From the NCBI GenBank assembly GCA_964533705.1, contig CAZHMN010000012.1, positions 1 through 48,685 on the forward strand: a DNA stretch of 48,685 bases. The letters run 5' to 3'. The notes under the pieces are model-generated. The model was not told the origin of the DNA, did not search any database, and was given only the letters and a program-made list of their open reading frames with translations. Each line of letters begins with the position of its first letter. Within the stretch, counting starts at the first letter, position 1. This DNA is from CAZHMN01 sp964533705. GTDB lineage: Bacteria; Electryoneota; B3-LCP. The position numbers were made by a program, and so were the translations under genes. Shown one piece after another: positions 1-7,830 of this stretch.

Positions 1-581
1 ACGAAGTGATCACCGGGTTCCGGGTGGCCAGGGGCGGCGCCAGCGAACTTTTTGACGTCATCCCCGACCTGGTCTGCCTGGGAAAAATCCTGGGAGGCGG
101 CCTGCCCATCGGCGCAATCGGTGGAAAACGGGACATCATGCAGGAACTGGCACCTTCGGGCACCGTTTACCAGGCGGGCACCCTCTCCGGCAATCCGATT
201 TCCGTGGCCGCAGGCGTCGCCACCCTGAAAGAACTGGCCCGTCCGGGCATTTACGAAAAACTGCGGCTAAATACAAATCAACTGGCAAAAGAGCTGCAGC
301 AGACGTTTGAAGAGATGGAGATTCCGGCTAGGATAAACTATGCGACGGGCATGTTAACTGTTTTCTTTTCAACAAATTCGGTGAATAATTTCACATATGC
401 AAAGCGTATTGATGCGGACATGTTCCGCCGGTTTTTCCATCTTATGCTGTCGGAAGGCGTCTATTTGCCGCCTTCACCTTACGAGGCCTGGTTCCTCTCC
501 AGCAAACACGATGAATTCGTCATAGCGGATACACTACAGGCGCAAAAAAAAGCTGTCAAGAGCATAAAAACAGAACTTTGA
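1..581 (+). CDS. hemL: Glutamate-1-semialdehyde 2,1-aminomutase, 3' part
   Basis: The window opens inside this gene; the readable frame starts at position 3 with residues EVITGFRVARGGA, matching the conserved D-E-V-(I/M)-T-G-F-R-V segment of HemL. The PLP-lysine region follows (CLGKILGGGLPIGAIGG), then the G-T-L-S-G-N-P segment. The enzyme is a PLP-dependent cytosolic aminomutase that turns glutamate-1-semialdehyde into 5-aminolevulinate, the first committed tetrapyrrole precursor. About 192 residues remain, so more than half of a usual 425-residue protein lies upstream of the window. HemA, which makes its substrate, is encoded at 27030-28271. Tetrapyrrole supply matters here because the downstream sulfite reductase needs siroheme. 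The assignment is secure; only the 5' end is missing. Confidence 0.93.
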   Translation, partial: EVITGFRVARGGASELFDVIPDLVCLGKILGGGLPIGAIGGKRDIMQELAPSGTVYQAGTLSGNPISVAAGVATLKELARPGIYEKLRLNTNQLAKELQQTFEEMEIPARINYATGMLTVFFSTNSVNNFTYAKRIDADMFRRFFHLMLSEGVYLPPSPYEAWFLSSKHDEFVIADTLQAQKKAVKSIKTEL

Positions 582-882
582 ACGCCATAACACTTACCGC
601 AAAAACGTGCTAAGCTTGACGGATTACCACATCCAAATGTTGGAAAACCGCCTCGCTTCTGATTCCTAAAAAATAAGGAAGAGAAAATTTTCACTTATTT
701 GCTTGACATTATCTTTCTGCTTTGCTATATTTATAACAACCTAGGGTTTCAAGCGGTAACATGGGGAACCTGTTAATAATTTGACATTGCACCGTTGCAA
801 CTTTCTGGTTTCAACTCCGCAACAACCCACTTCCCCACCGATCGTCAATCATTATCACAAATTAATATAGCAAGGAGAGAAC
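582..882. other. Intergenic region hemL-dsrA
   Basis: This 301-base region has no gene. It contains the promoter at 703-731, a small inverted repeat (TAACA 757-761 with TGTTA 771-775), the palindrome GTTGCAAC at 794-801 and the dsrA ribosome binding site AGGAG at 873-877. No clear hemL terminator is visible. The leader between the predicted transcription start and dsrA is about 145 nt, long enough to hold regulatory sites. Confidence 0.7.
703..731 (+). promoter_or_regulatory. Sigma-70-like promoter of the dsr operon
   Basis: TTGACA at 703-708 and TATATT at 726-731 are separated by exactly 17 bases, close to the ideal housekeeping promoter. It lies in AT-rich DNA about 150 bases before dsrA. 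The same GCTTGAC core, 17-base spacer and TATATT hexamer recur upstream of sat at 20011-20039. Confidence 0.7.
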
Positions 883-2094
883 ATGGCGGATAATCTTCCC
901 AAAACGCCAAAACTGGACGAATTAGAAAAGGGACCGTGGCCTAGCTTCGTCTCTGAAATCAAGAGGGCTGCCAAGGAGAATGCGGCTTCGCGAGATCTTC
1001 TCGGAATCCTCGAACAGTCCTACAATGAGAAGATCGGGCATTGGAAACACGGTGGTATCGTCGGCGTGCTGGGTTACGGTGGCGGGGTCATCGGCCGGTA
1101 CAACGACATCCCTGAGAAATACCCCAACATCGCGCATTTCCACACCATGCGTATCAACCAACCTGCGGGCTGGTACTACAGCACTGAGGCCCTGCGCAAG
1201 GTCTGCGACATCTGGGAAAAGTACGGTTCCGGTTTGACCAACATGCACGGTTCCACCGGCGACATCATTCTCCTGGGAACCACAACTGACAATCTCGAAC
1301 CGACTTTCCAGGATCTGGCGAAGGAGGGTTTCGACATCGGTGGATCAGGATCGGACGTCAGAACTCCTTCATGCTGCCTGGGACAAAGCCGGTGCGAATG
1401 GGCCTGCTATGATACTATGGCCGCGTGCTACGACTTCACGATGACCTACCAGGATGAAATACATCGTCCTGCGTTTCCGTATAAGTTCAAGTTCAAGTTT
1501 TCCGGCTGTCCCAACGATTGCGTGGCAGCCATCGCTCGAGCCGACATTTCCGTAATCGGCACCTGGCGCGATGAAATTCGCGTCAACAAGGACGCCGTCC
1601 TGGAATACGCCTCGAACGGCATCGACATTGAAAAGGAAATCGTGGAACTTTGCCCCGGCAAATGCATGGAATGGGATGGCAAGGAGCTGTTTATTGATAA
1701 CAGTTACTGCCGGCATTGCATGCACTGCATCAATGTCATGCCCAAGGCGCTTCGGCCCGGGAAAGACACCGGCGCCTGCGTTCTGATCGGCGCCAAAGCA
1801 CCCATTATCGAGGGTGCACTGTTGTCTTCCGTCCTCTTCCCCTTTATCAAGATGGAACCCCCTTACACGGTCATTAAAGACGTCATTGATAAGATCTGGG
1901 ATCTATGGTGCGAAGAGGGCAAAAACCGCGAGAGAATCGGTGAGTTCATCCAGCGAGTCGGAATGGGCAACTTCTTGGAAATGATCGAAGTTGATCCCAC
2001 ACCCGAAATGGTTGCTCATCCTCGTGAAAATCCCTACGTCTTCTACGAGGAATACTTCGAAGAAGGGGATGAAGAAGAGGAAGAAGGCGAATAG
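883..2094 (+). CDS. dsrA: Dissimilatory sulfite reductase subunit alpha
   Basis: DsrA forms the cytoplasmic alpha2beta2 siroheme enzyme with DsrB, reducing sulfite to a DsrC-bound trisulfide. The 403-residue protein has the siroheme/[4Fe-4S] cysteines as C165-x5-C171 and C209-x3-C213 (FSGCPNDC). A ferredoxin-like insert follows, with cysteines near 257-261 and C276-x2-C279-x2-C282. It is slightly shorter than the about 437 residues of Desulfovibrio DsrA but has all expected motifs. The tail is highly acidic (a run of Glu/Asp over the last 15 residues). The ATG is set by AGGAG at 873-877. It is the first gene of dsrABD-cbiA-dsrL-dsrC behind the promoter at 703-731. Confidence 0.98.
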   Translation: MADNLPKTPKLDELEKGPWPSFVSEIKRAAKENAASRDLLGILEQSYNEKIGHWKHGGIVGVLGYGGGVIGRYNDIPEKYPNIAHFHTMRINQPAGWYYSTEALRKVCDIWEKYGSGLTNMHGSTGDIILLGTTTDNLEPTFQDLAKEGFDIGGSGSDVRTPSCCLGQSRCEWACYDTMAACYDFTMTYQDEIHRPAFPYKFKFKFSGCPNDCVAAIARADISVIGTWRDEIRVNKDAVLEYASNGIDIEKEIVELCPGKCMEWDGKELFIDNSYCRHCMHCINVMPKALRPGKDTGACVLIGAKAPIIEGALLSSVLFPFIKMEPPYTVIKDVIDKIWDLWCEEGKNRERIGEFIQRVGMGNFLEMIEVDPTPEMVAHPRENPYVFYEEYFEEGDEEEEEGE

Positions 2095-2158
2095 GTGCGC
2101 AACCTCATAAAAAAGTGCGCCGATTAGAAAAACTGCAAGGCTAAAAAGGAGCTTTCCA

Positions 2159-3238
2159 ATGGTCGATTTGAAAAACAGAATTACCGATATAGGCCCCCCT
2201 AATTACGAACAGTTTTTACCGCCGTTCATCAAGAAGAACTACGGTAAGTGGGAATACCACGAAATCATAAAGCCCGGCGTCATGAAGCACGTCTCCGAGA
2301 CCGGAGATGCAGTGTACACCGTGCGCGCCGGTGGTTCCCGGTTGATGAGCATCCAGAAAATCCGCATGATCTGCGATCTGGCGGACAAGTACTGCGGCGG
2401 CCATCTGCGTTTTACCAGCCGCCATAATATCGAATTCATGTTCACTGAAGAGGACAAAATCGAGCCTCTGATTGCCGATCTGAAGAAATTGGGACATCCT
2501 GTGGGTGGCACCGGCCCCGGCATCACCAGCATCGTGCACACTCAAGGCTGGATTCACTGCCATTCGGCCGCCACCGACGCTTCGGGAATCGTCAAGGCCG
2601 TGATGGATGCCGTCATTGATCACTTTCAGAAAGCGGATCTCCCCGCCAAGTGCCGTATCGCCCTGGCCTGCTGTCTGAACATGTGCGGAGCGGTGCATTG
2701 CTCGGATATCGCAATCTTAGGCGTCCACCGCCGTCCACCCGTTGTCGAACATGACATCCTCTCCAGGCAGTGCGAAATCCCCAATGTCGTAGCCTCCTGC
2801 CCAACGGCTGCGATTAAACCGGCTACCGTTGATGGGAAACCCTCTGTGGAAGTAGACGAGGACCGCTGTATGTTCTGCGCCAACTGCTATACGGTCTGCC
2901 CGGCGATGCCCCTGAACAACGCACTGAATGACGGTGTCTCTCTATGGGTCGGCGGTAAAGTATCCAACGCCCGGCATGAGCCCATGTTTTCCAAACTGGC
3001 TGTTCCCTACATTGAGAACAATCCCCCGCGCTGGCCAGAAGTCGTTGATGCCATCGTCAACATCATAAACGTATGGAAAGATAACGCTCGCAAGTACGAG
3101 CGGATCGGTGAATGGATCGAACGCATCGGCTGGCCGAAATTCTTCAAAATGACCGGCATCGAATTCGAGAAAGTTCACATTGATGACTTCAAAAACGCGG
3201 GTCTGACTTATAAACGCTCAGCTCATCTAACTTATTAG
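2159..3238 (+). CDS. dsrB: Dissimilatory sulfite reductase subunit beta
   Basis: This 359-residue protein is the beta subunit of DsrAB and holds the catalytically active siroheme. Visible features are R-A-G-G-S-R near residues 57-61, the cysteine group at C171, C172, C176 and C181 (CCLNMCGAVHC), and a ferredoxin motif C237-x2-C240-x2-C243-x3-C247 (CMFCANCYTVCP). Length is normal for DsrB. AAGGAG at 2147-2152 precedes the ATG. It follows dsrA by 64 bases and precedes dsrD by 12, indicating co-transcription. Whether DsrAB is of the reductive type needs a phylogeny; the neighbouring dsrD favours it. Confidence 0.98.
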   Translation: MVDLKNRITDIGPPNYEQFLPPFIKKNYGKWEYHEIIKPGVMKHVSETGDAVYTVRAGGSRLMSIQKIRMICDLADKYCGGHLRFTSRHNIEFMFTEEDKIEPLIADLKKLGHPVGGTGPGITSIVHTQGWIHCHSAATDASGIVKAVMDAVIDHFQKADLPAKCRIALACCLNMCGAVHCSDIAILGVHRRPPVVEHDILSRQCEIPNVVASCPTAAIKPATVDGKPSVEVDEDRCMFCANCYTVCPAMPLNNALNDGVSLWVGGKVSNARHEPMFSKLAVPYIENNPPRWPEVVDAIVNIINVWKDNARKYERIGEWIERIGWPKFFKMTGIEFEKVHIDDFKNAGLTYKRSAHLTY

Positions 3239-3250
3239 AAAGGCAGTATA

Positions 3251-3502
3251 ATGGCCGATATGGTTAGCGTTGACGAAGTCGCCGAAAAAATGTTCGAGAT
3301 GGTCAAGGAAGCCCAGGGCATGAGAAAACTCAAGGCCATGGACTTAACCAAAGACATCATCGAAATCTACGGAGATAGAGCGGACAAAAAACTCTGCAAG
3401 GAAGCGATCAAACAGCTAATCAATTCGGGCAGGTGCGTTTACACCTATTTCGGTGGCAGCTACATTGAACTTCCACCTGAAGAGGGAGCACCTCCGAAAT
3501 AA
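3251..3502 (+). CDS. dsrD: DsrD, allosteric activator of DsrAB
   Basis: An 83-residue winged-helix protein directly after dsrB. DsrD has been shown to activate DsrAB rather than bind DNA in vivo, and it occurs mainly in organisms that reduce sulfite, so it is used as a marker of the reductive direction. The sequence shows the helix-turn-helix core (residues about 25-60) and the short beta-wing (CVYTYFGGSYIEL). It is a little longer than the 78-residue Desulfovibrio protein. Sequence conservation in this family is modest, so position strongly supports the call. Confidence 0.9.
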   Translation: MADMVSVDEVAEKMFEMVKEAQGMRKLKAMDLTKDIIEIYGDRADKKLCKEAIKQLINSGRCVYTYFGGSYIELPPEEGAPPK

Positions 3503-3535
3503 AACGAATACGATTGATCGCATTACTATAGCTCA

Positions 3536-4936
3536 ATGACAGAAAAGCGAACCGCTGCACGCGTTGTCATTGCCGGCAGCGGCGGCGATTCAGGGAAAAC
3601 GCTGGTCTCCATGGGGCTCATCGCCTCATGGAGACGGCGTGGACATCAAGTCGTCGCTTTTAAAAAGGGGCCGGATTACATCGACGCGGCGTGGCTCGAG
3701 TTCGCCGCGGGGCACGAGGCTCGGAACTTAGATACTTATATCATGGGGGTCGAGGGAGTTCAACGCTCTTTCGAACAAAACTGCCGCCGGGCGGACGTCA
3801 GCCTCATCGAAGGCAACCGCGGGCTCTTTGACGGATTGGATGTACGAGGGACGCATAGCACGGCCGAGCTGGCCAAGTTGCTACACGCCCCGGTGATCTT
3901 GGTGTTAAACGTTACCAAGGTAACCCGCACTGCCGCATCTGTTGTATTAGGCTGCCTTAAACTTGACCCAGAAGTCAATATCGCCGGGGTGATTCTCAAT
4001 AATGTTGCCGGGCAAAGACACGAGACAATCGTTAGAGAATCCATTGAAAGCATCTGCGGTGTGCCCGTACTGGGGGCGATTCCGAAGATATCCGGGGAAA
4101 GCTGTTTACCGGGAAGACACCTGGGATTGATCACACCCGCAGAGCACCCCGGAACGGGTGGACTGAAAGAAAAAATCGCCGATATCGCCGACCGGCACAT
4201 TGATGGGGGTAGAATTCTGGAAATCGCTTACGGCGCGCCAGCCTTGAGAAAAAGCTCCCGTTCCACCGCAGGAAGTACACCTGAGATCGAAAAATCCGTT
4301 CGCATCGCCTACTTCAGAGATTCAGCGTTCACGTTCTATTATCCGGAGAACCTGGAAGCGCTGCAAACGGCCGGGGCGGAATTAATCCCGGTGTCATCGT
4401 TGCGAAGTGCCTCGCTTCCACCCTGTGACGGGCTGTATATCGGAGGCGGATTCCCGGAAACTCACGCTGGACGGCTTTCCGAAAATCATTCTTTATTAAC
4501 AGACGTTCACCGACAGGCGCATAAAGGCCTGCCGATCTTCGCGGAATGCGGTGGACTAATTTTTCTGTGCCGTTCTATATCCTATGAGAATAAGACTTTT
4601 GCTCTGGCGGGGGTTTTTCCCTTAGACCTCCAGATGATGCCGAAACCCCAGGGGCACGGCTACATGGAGGTTGAAGTTGACACAGAGAATCCCTTTTTTT
4701 CCGTAAATACGGTCATTCGGGGGCACGAATTTCATTACAGTAAAGTTATCACGGGTTCAGATCAAGCGAATAGCATCTACGCCGTCAAACGGGGTCAGGG
4801 TTGTTTCGACCATCGGGACGGTTTAGCTTTTTCAAACGTTTTAGCCAGCTACCTGCACATTCACGCGATAGGAACGCCTATCTGGGCGAAAAACTTCGTG
4901 AAACTGGCAAGAGATCATCATAATCACGGGAAATAA
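3536..4936 (+). CDS. dsrN: Cobyrinate a,c-diamide synthase-like amidase (DsrN/CbiA family)
   Basis: This 466-residue protein has the CbiA/CobB architecture: an N-terminal ATP-binding domain with P-loop GSGGDSGKT (residues 14-22) and the F-K-K-G-P-D-Y-I-D motif near 43-51, then a class I glutamine amidotransferase domain with catalytic C338 in FAECGGL and RGHEFHYS near 395-402. The generic reaction is ATP- and glutamine-dependent amidation of tetrapyrrole carboxylates. In dsr clusters the homologue DsrN is thought to amidate siroheme to the siroamide bound by DsrAB. It lies between dsrD and dsrL, 2 bases before the next start, with no other cobalamin gene nearby, which supports the DsrN role. 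The ribosome binding site is poor. Confidence 0.9.
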   Translation: MTEKRTAARVVIAGSGGDSGKTLVSMGLIASWRRRGHQVVAFKKGPDYIDAAWLEFAAGHEARNLDTYIMGVEGVQRSFEQNCRRADVSLIEGNRGLFDGLDVRGTHSTAELAKLLHAPVILVLNVTKVTRTAASVVLGCLKLDPEVNIAGVILNNVAGQRHETIVRESIESICGVPVLGAIPKISGESCLPGRHLGLITPAEHPGTGGLKEKIADIADRHIDGGRILEIAYGAPALRKSSRSTAGSTPEIEKSVRIAYFRDSAFTFYYPENLEALQTAGAELIPVSSLRSASLPPCDGLYIGGGFPETHAGRLSENHSLLTDVHRQAHKGLPIFAECGGLIFLCRSISYENKTFALAGVFPLDLQMMPKPQGHGYMEVEVDTENPFFSVNTVIRGHEFHYSKVITGSDQANSIYAVKRGQGCFDHRDGLAFSNVLASYLHIHAIGTPIWAKNFVKLARDHHNHGK

Positions 4937-4938
4937 AC

Positions 4939-6615
4939 ATGGCTAAAGTTGTCGTCAAGAAAAAGAAAAAGGGGATTAGAAGTTTCTCGGGCGGTGGCTC
5001 ATCAGTGGAAACATCTCCGCTGCGACCGGTGTTTGTTGAAAAATTAGCGCCTTGCATGGACGCCTGTCCCAATGGGAACGAGATCAGAAAGGTGCTGACA
5101 ACCATTTCACTCTCGGAAAAGTACGGCCACACCTACGATGAATCCTTTACGGAAGCATGGAAAATCCTCACGGAAAAAACTCCTTATCCATCCACCTGTG
5201 GCCGGGTTTGTCCGCATCCCTGCGAATCAGAATGCAACCGGCAGCACAAAGATGGGGCGGTGGCCATCAATAACGTGGAACGGTTCATCGGCGATTACGC
5301 CCTGGAGAACAACCTGCCATTTGAAAAACCAGAGAAAACCTACCCGGAAAAAATCGCCGTCATCGGTTCGGGACCGGCGGGAATGTCCTGCGCTTATCAA
5401 CTGGCGAGGCTGGGTTATCCCGTAACCGTTTTCGAAGCCTTCCCCAAAGCAGGCGGTATGCTGCGCTATGGTATCCCCGCCTATCGTCTGCCGCGCCAGA
5501 TTTTGGATGCTGAAAACCAGCGCATTCTCGATCTCGGTGTGGAGTTGAAAACCAACACGGTGGTTGGTAAGGACATCTCCTACAAGGACTTGCAGAAAGA
5601 GTATAAAGCCATCTTTGTAGGTATTGGAGCTCACCAGGGCAAGAAACTGGGCATCGAGGGCGAGGACGTACCTAATCTCTGGACCGGCACCAATTTCCTG
5701 AACAAAGCCAATTCCGGCGAAAAAATCGATGTGGGCGATCACGTCGTCGTCGTAGGTGGAGGCGATACCGCCATTGACGCCGCCAGAGTTTCTCGCCGCA
5801 TGGGCGCCAAAGTCACCATCCTTTATCGCCGTACTCGAAACGAGATGCCGGCCATCGAGGAAGAGATCGTCGGCGCTGAAGAAGAGGACGTCGAACTGGT
5901 ATTCCTGGCGGCACCGAAGGAAATTATCAGGAATAACGGCAGAGCCACCGGCATGGTTTGCCAGCGTATGGAATTGGGAGAACCCGACGAATCCGGCCGA
6001 CGCCGCCCTGTGCCCATTGACGGTGATACATTCGAAATGTCCTGTTCCACCATCATAGCCGCCATCAGCCAGGAACCCGACTTCGGAGAATTCGAGGATC
6101 TGCGCGAAGGCCGGGATTGGATTAAGGTTGATGAATTCGGGCACACCAAGGTTAACGGCATCTACGCCGGCGGTGATGCTCTGGATCTGGGTTTGGTCAC
6201 CATCGCCATCTATCAGGGACGCCGCGCCGCCGAGACGATCCACCGAGAAATTCGGGGGCTGCCTTATACACCGGAAGAAAAGCAGCAGATCATCAAGCAC
6301 GACAAGATGCTGCTTTCCTATTATGAGGAAAAGGCCCGTAATGAATGTGAGAAGATGGATCCCAAAGTCCGGCTTGAAGACCCCAACGCGGAAATCACAA
6401 AAACTTTGACCATGGATCAAGCCATCGCCGAAGCTTTCCGCTGCATGTCCTGCGGACATTGCTTCGATTGCGGGCAGTGCTGGTCATACTGCCAGGATGG
6501 CGCCATTAAGAAGCCCGTGGTCAAAGGCGAGCCCTACACCTTCAAGATGGAATTCTGCAACGGGTGTAAGAAGTGCGCAGAACAGTGTCCCTGTGGATAT
6601 ATCGAAATGCATTAA
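4939..6615 (+). CDS. dsrL: DsrL-like NAD(P)H oxidoreductase with ferredoxin domain
   Basis: This 558-residue protein is built like GltD/NfnB plus a ferredoxin domain. It has a Lys-rich start, then N-terminal cluster cysteines C39, C43, C87, C91, C95 and C99. The FAD Rossmann motif GSGPAG lies at 143-148, a second nucleotide-binding motif GGGDTA at 273-278, and a C-terminal 2[4Fe-4S] domain at about 500-555. In Allochromatium, DsrL (about 655 residues) links DsrAB to NAD(H). This protein is shorter and seems to lack the linker before the ferredoxin domain. It sits between dsrN and dsrC and is the genetic neighbour expected of DsrL. A paralogous NfnB or glutamate synthase small subunit is the alternative, but the ferredoxin tail and position argue against it. 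Confidence 0.85.
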   Translation: MAKVVVKKKKKGIRSFSGGGSSVETSPLRPVFVEKLAPCMDACPNGNEIRKVLTTISLSEKYGHTYDESFTEAWKILTEKTPYPSTCGRVCPHPCESECNRQHKDGAVAINNVERFIGDYALENNLPFEKPEKTYPEKIAVIGSGPAGMSCAYQLARLGYPVTVFEAFPKAGGMLRYGIPAYRLPRQILDAENQRILDLGVELKTNTVVGKDISYKDLQKEYKAIFVGIGAHQGKKLGIEGEDVPNLWTGTNFLNKANSGEKIDVGDHVVVVGGGDTAIDAARVSRRMGAKVTILYRRTRNEMPAIEEEIVGAEEEDVELVFLAAPKEIIRNNGRATGMVCQRMELGEPDESGRRRPVPIDGDTFEMSCSTIIAAISQEPDFGEFEDLREGRDWIKVDEFGHTKVNGIYAGGDALDLGLVTIAIYQGRRAAETIHREIRGLPYTPEEKQQIIKHDKMLLSYYEEKARNECEKMDPKVRLEDPNAEITKTLTMDQAIAEAFRCMSCGHCFDCGQCWSYCQDGAIKKPVVKGEPYTFKMEFCNGCKKCAEQCPCGYIEMH

Positions 6616-6645
6616 CAATAATAATAACAACGGTAAACAATACTC

Positions 6646-6651
6646 AGGAGG
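6646..6651 (+). promoter_or_regulatory. Ribosome binding site fixing the GTG start of dsrC
   Basis: AGGAGG lies 8 bases before a GTG at 6660, from which a canonical DsrC (VATFKWNDVELEVDEDGF) is read. The frame is also open upstream inside the end of dsrL, but nothing DsrC-like is encoded there. Confidence 0.85.
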
Positions 6652-6659
6652 AAGTTACC

Positions 6660-6977
6660 GTGGCAACCTTCAAATGGAATGATGTCGAACTCGAAGTAGA
6701 CGAAGATGGTTTCATGCAGGAACCGGAGAAGTGGAATGAGAAAATCGCTCTGGCTCTGGCGAGTACCGAGGCCGTTGACAATTTAACGGAAGACCACTGG
6801 AAAGTCGTAAACTACTTGCGCGAATATTACCAGCAGTTTGGTATCGCCCCGATGATCCGCAAACTGTGTAAACAAACTGGATTCTCCCTAAAGGAAATCT
6901 ACGAACTGTTCCCTTCCGGTCCAGCCAAAGGCGCCTGCAAAGTCGCAGGACTTCCCAAACCCACAGGCTGTGTGTAA
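6660..6977 (+). CDS. dsrC: DsrC, sulfur-carrier substrate protein of DsrAB
   Basis: DsrC is the small cytoplasmic protein that carries the sulfite-derived sulfur as a trisulfide between its two C-terminal cysteines and is then reduced by DsrMKJOP. The 105-residue protein ends in GACKVAGLPKPTGCV. Cys93 and the penultimate Cys104 are separated by exactly 10 residues, the hallmark of functional DsrC as opposed to TusE or RspA homologues. The start is GTG at 6660, preceded by AGGAGG. It is the last gene of the dsrA operon and is followed by a structured 280-base gap. Confidence 0.97.
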   Translation: MATFKWNDVELEVDEDGFMQEPEKWNEKIALALASTEAVDNLTEDHWKVVNYLREYYQQFGIAPMIRKLCKQTGFSLKEIYELFPSGPAKGACKVAGLPKPTGCV

Positions 6978-7257
6978 TACGCCCAAAATCCGTCCCCGCC
7001 GCAGATTGATAGACGATGGCGGGGGCGGGGCTATACGCACCTCAAACTACCGTAATACCCGGGAACGTGTTTCTTGGCTGTCCTTGCTAAGTATTTCACT
7101 TAGATGCACCGCAACAGATGATTGTTGCACAGAGAGGCACTTCTATGTGCAGCGAGATGGCTTGCCAATGCACTGCGTATCAGTGTAAATAACGGATTTA
7201 AGAAGCGATTCCCCGTGAATATTCCCGCTTCAGCATTAGTCTACAATGGATGGTTAG
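6978..7257. other. Hairpin-rich gap between dsrC and the dsrM operon
   Basis: No gene is seen here. Several inverted repeats stand in series: CCCCGCC 6994-7000 with GGCGGGG at 7018-7024 or 7024-7030; CTAAGT 7087-7092 with ACTTAG 7098-7103; GCAACA 7111-7116 with TGTTGC 7123-7128; GCAC 7137-7140 with GTGC 7147-7150; CACTG 7171-7175 with CAGTG 7181-7185. None is followed by a T-run, so classical intrinsic termination is not obvious. The GC-rich first hairpin may still end the dsrC transcript or protect its 3' end. Confidence 0.5.
7162..7191 (+). promoter_or_regulatory. Possible promoter of the rsbRD-dsrMKJOP operon
   Basis: TTGCCA at 7162-7167 and TAAATA at 7186-7191 are 18 bases apart, about 66 bases before the RsbRD-domain gene. 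The small inverted repeat CACTG/CAGTG (7171-7185) lies within the spacer and could be an operator. The match is only moderate. Confidence 0.3.
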
Positions 7258-7803
7258 ATGCAGATTGGTGATTTGTTAAAACTTAAGAGGGCGGACATCA
7301 AAGAAAGATGGCTCGATCTGGTCATCAGTAGCTATCCAGCCGATTCACGGAATTTTTTCAAGAAGCAGAAGAACCAGTTTTCAAATCCGGTCGGGGCGGC
7401 ACTGGAACGGCAGATTGATACTCTGTATGACAGCTTAATCGGCAATACGGAGAAGAATGATACCGCCGCAATTTTAGAAGATTTCATCAAAATACGCTCC
7501 GTTCAGGAATTCACGGCCGCGCAAGCCACGGGTTATATTCTAAATCTTAAGCAAGCCGTCAGAGAGGTTTTGGCGGACGACATTCGAACCAGCCAATTAT
7601 TCAGCCAGTTACTGGCTCTCGAAACACGAATTGACGGCATTCTGTTAGAGGCTTTCGACGTTTACATGCGTTCTCGTGAAAAAATCTACCAAATCAAAGC
7701 TGACGAGCTCAAGAGAAGATCATATTTTGTTTTGCGAAAGCTGAATAAAGATCTCTCCAAGCAGAAGCCTGCTGATGATTCTGATAATCACAGCCCAAAC
7801 TGA
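7258..7803 (+). CDS. RsbRD N-terminal-domain protein preceding dsrM
   Basis: A 181-residue soluble, mostly helical protein matching the RsbRD_N domain: a helix with KERWLDLVISSYPADSRNFFKKQKNQFSNPVG, then KIRSVQEFTAAQATGYILNLKQAVRE. In RsbR proteins this globin-like fold forms the sensory N-terminal half that precedes a STAS domain; here no STAS domain follows. Genes of this type precede dsrMKJOP in several sulfate reducers, so a role tied to that complex (redox sensing or assembly) is an inference from context. The ATG at 7258 is the first usable start, since an in-frame TAG lies immediately upstream. It ends 27 bases before dsrM. Confidence 0.8.
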   Translation: MQIGDLLKLKRADIKERWLDLVISSYPADSRNFFKKQKNQFSNPVGAALERQIDTLYDSLIGNTEKNDTAAILEDFIKIRSVQEFTAAQATGYILNLKQAVREVLADDIRTSQLFSQLLALETRIDGILLEAFDVYMRSREKIYQIKADELKRRSYFVLRKLNKDLSKQKPADDSDNHSPN

Positions 7804-7830
7804 AATCCCCGACAGCGGAGGTGACGACAA

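Noticed and set aside
5227..6459. 410-residue open frame on the - strand inside dsrL
   Set aside because: It is antisense to a clearly coding gene, has no homology or ribosome binding site, and similar long antisense frames occur inside qmoB (18320-19492) and sat (20325-21248), as expected from biased codon use.
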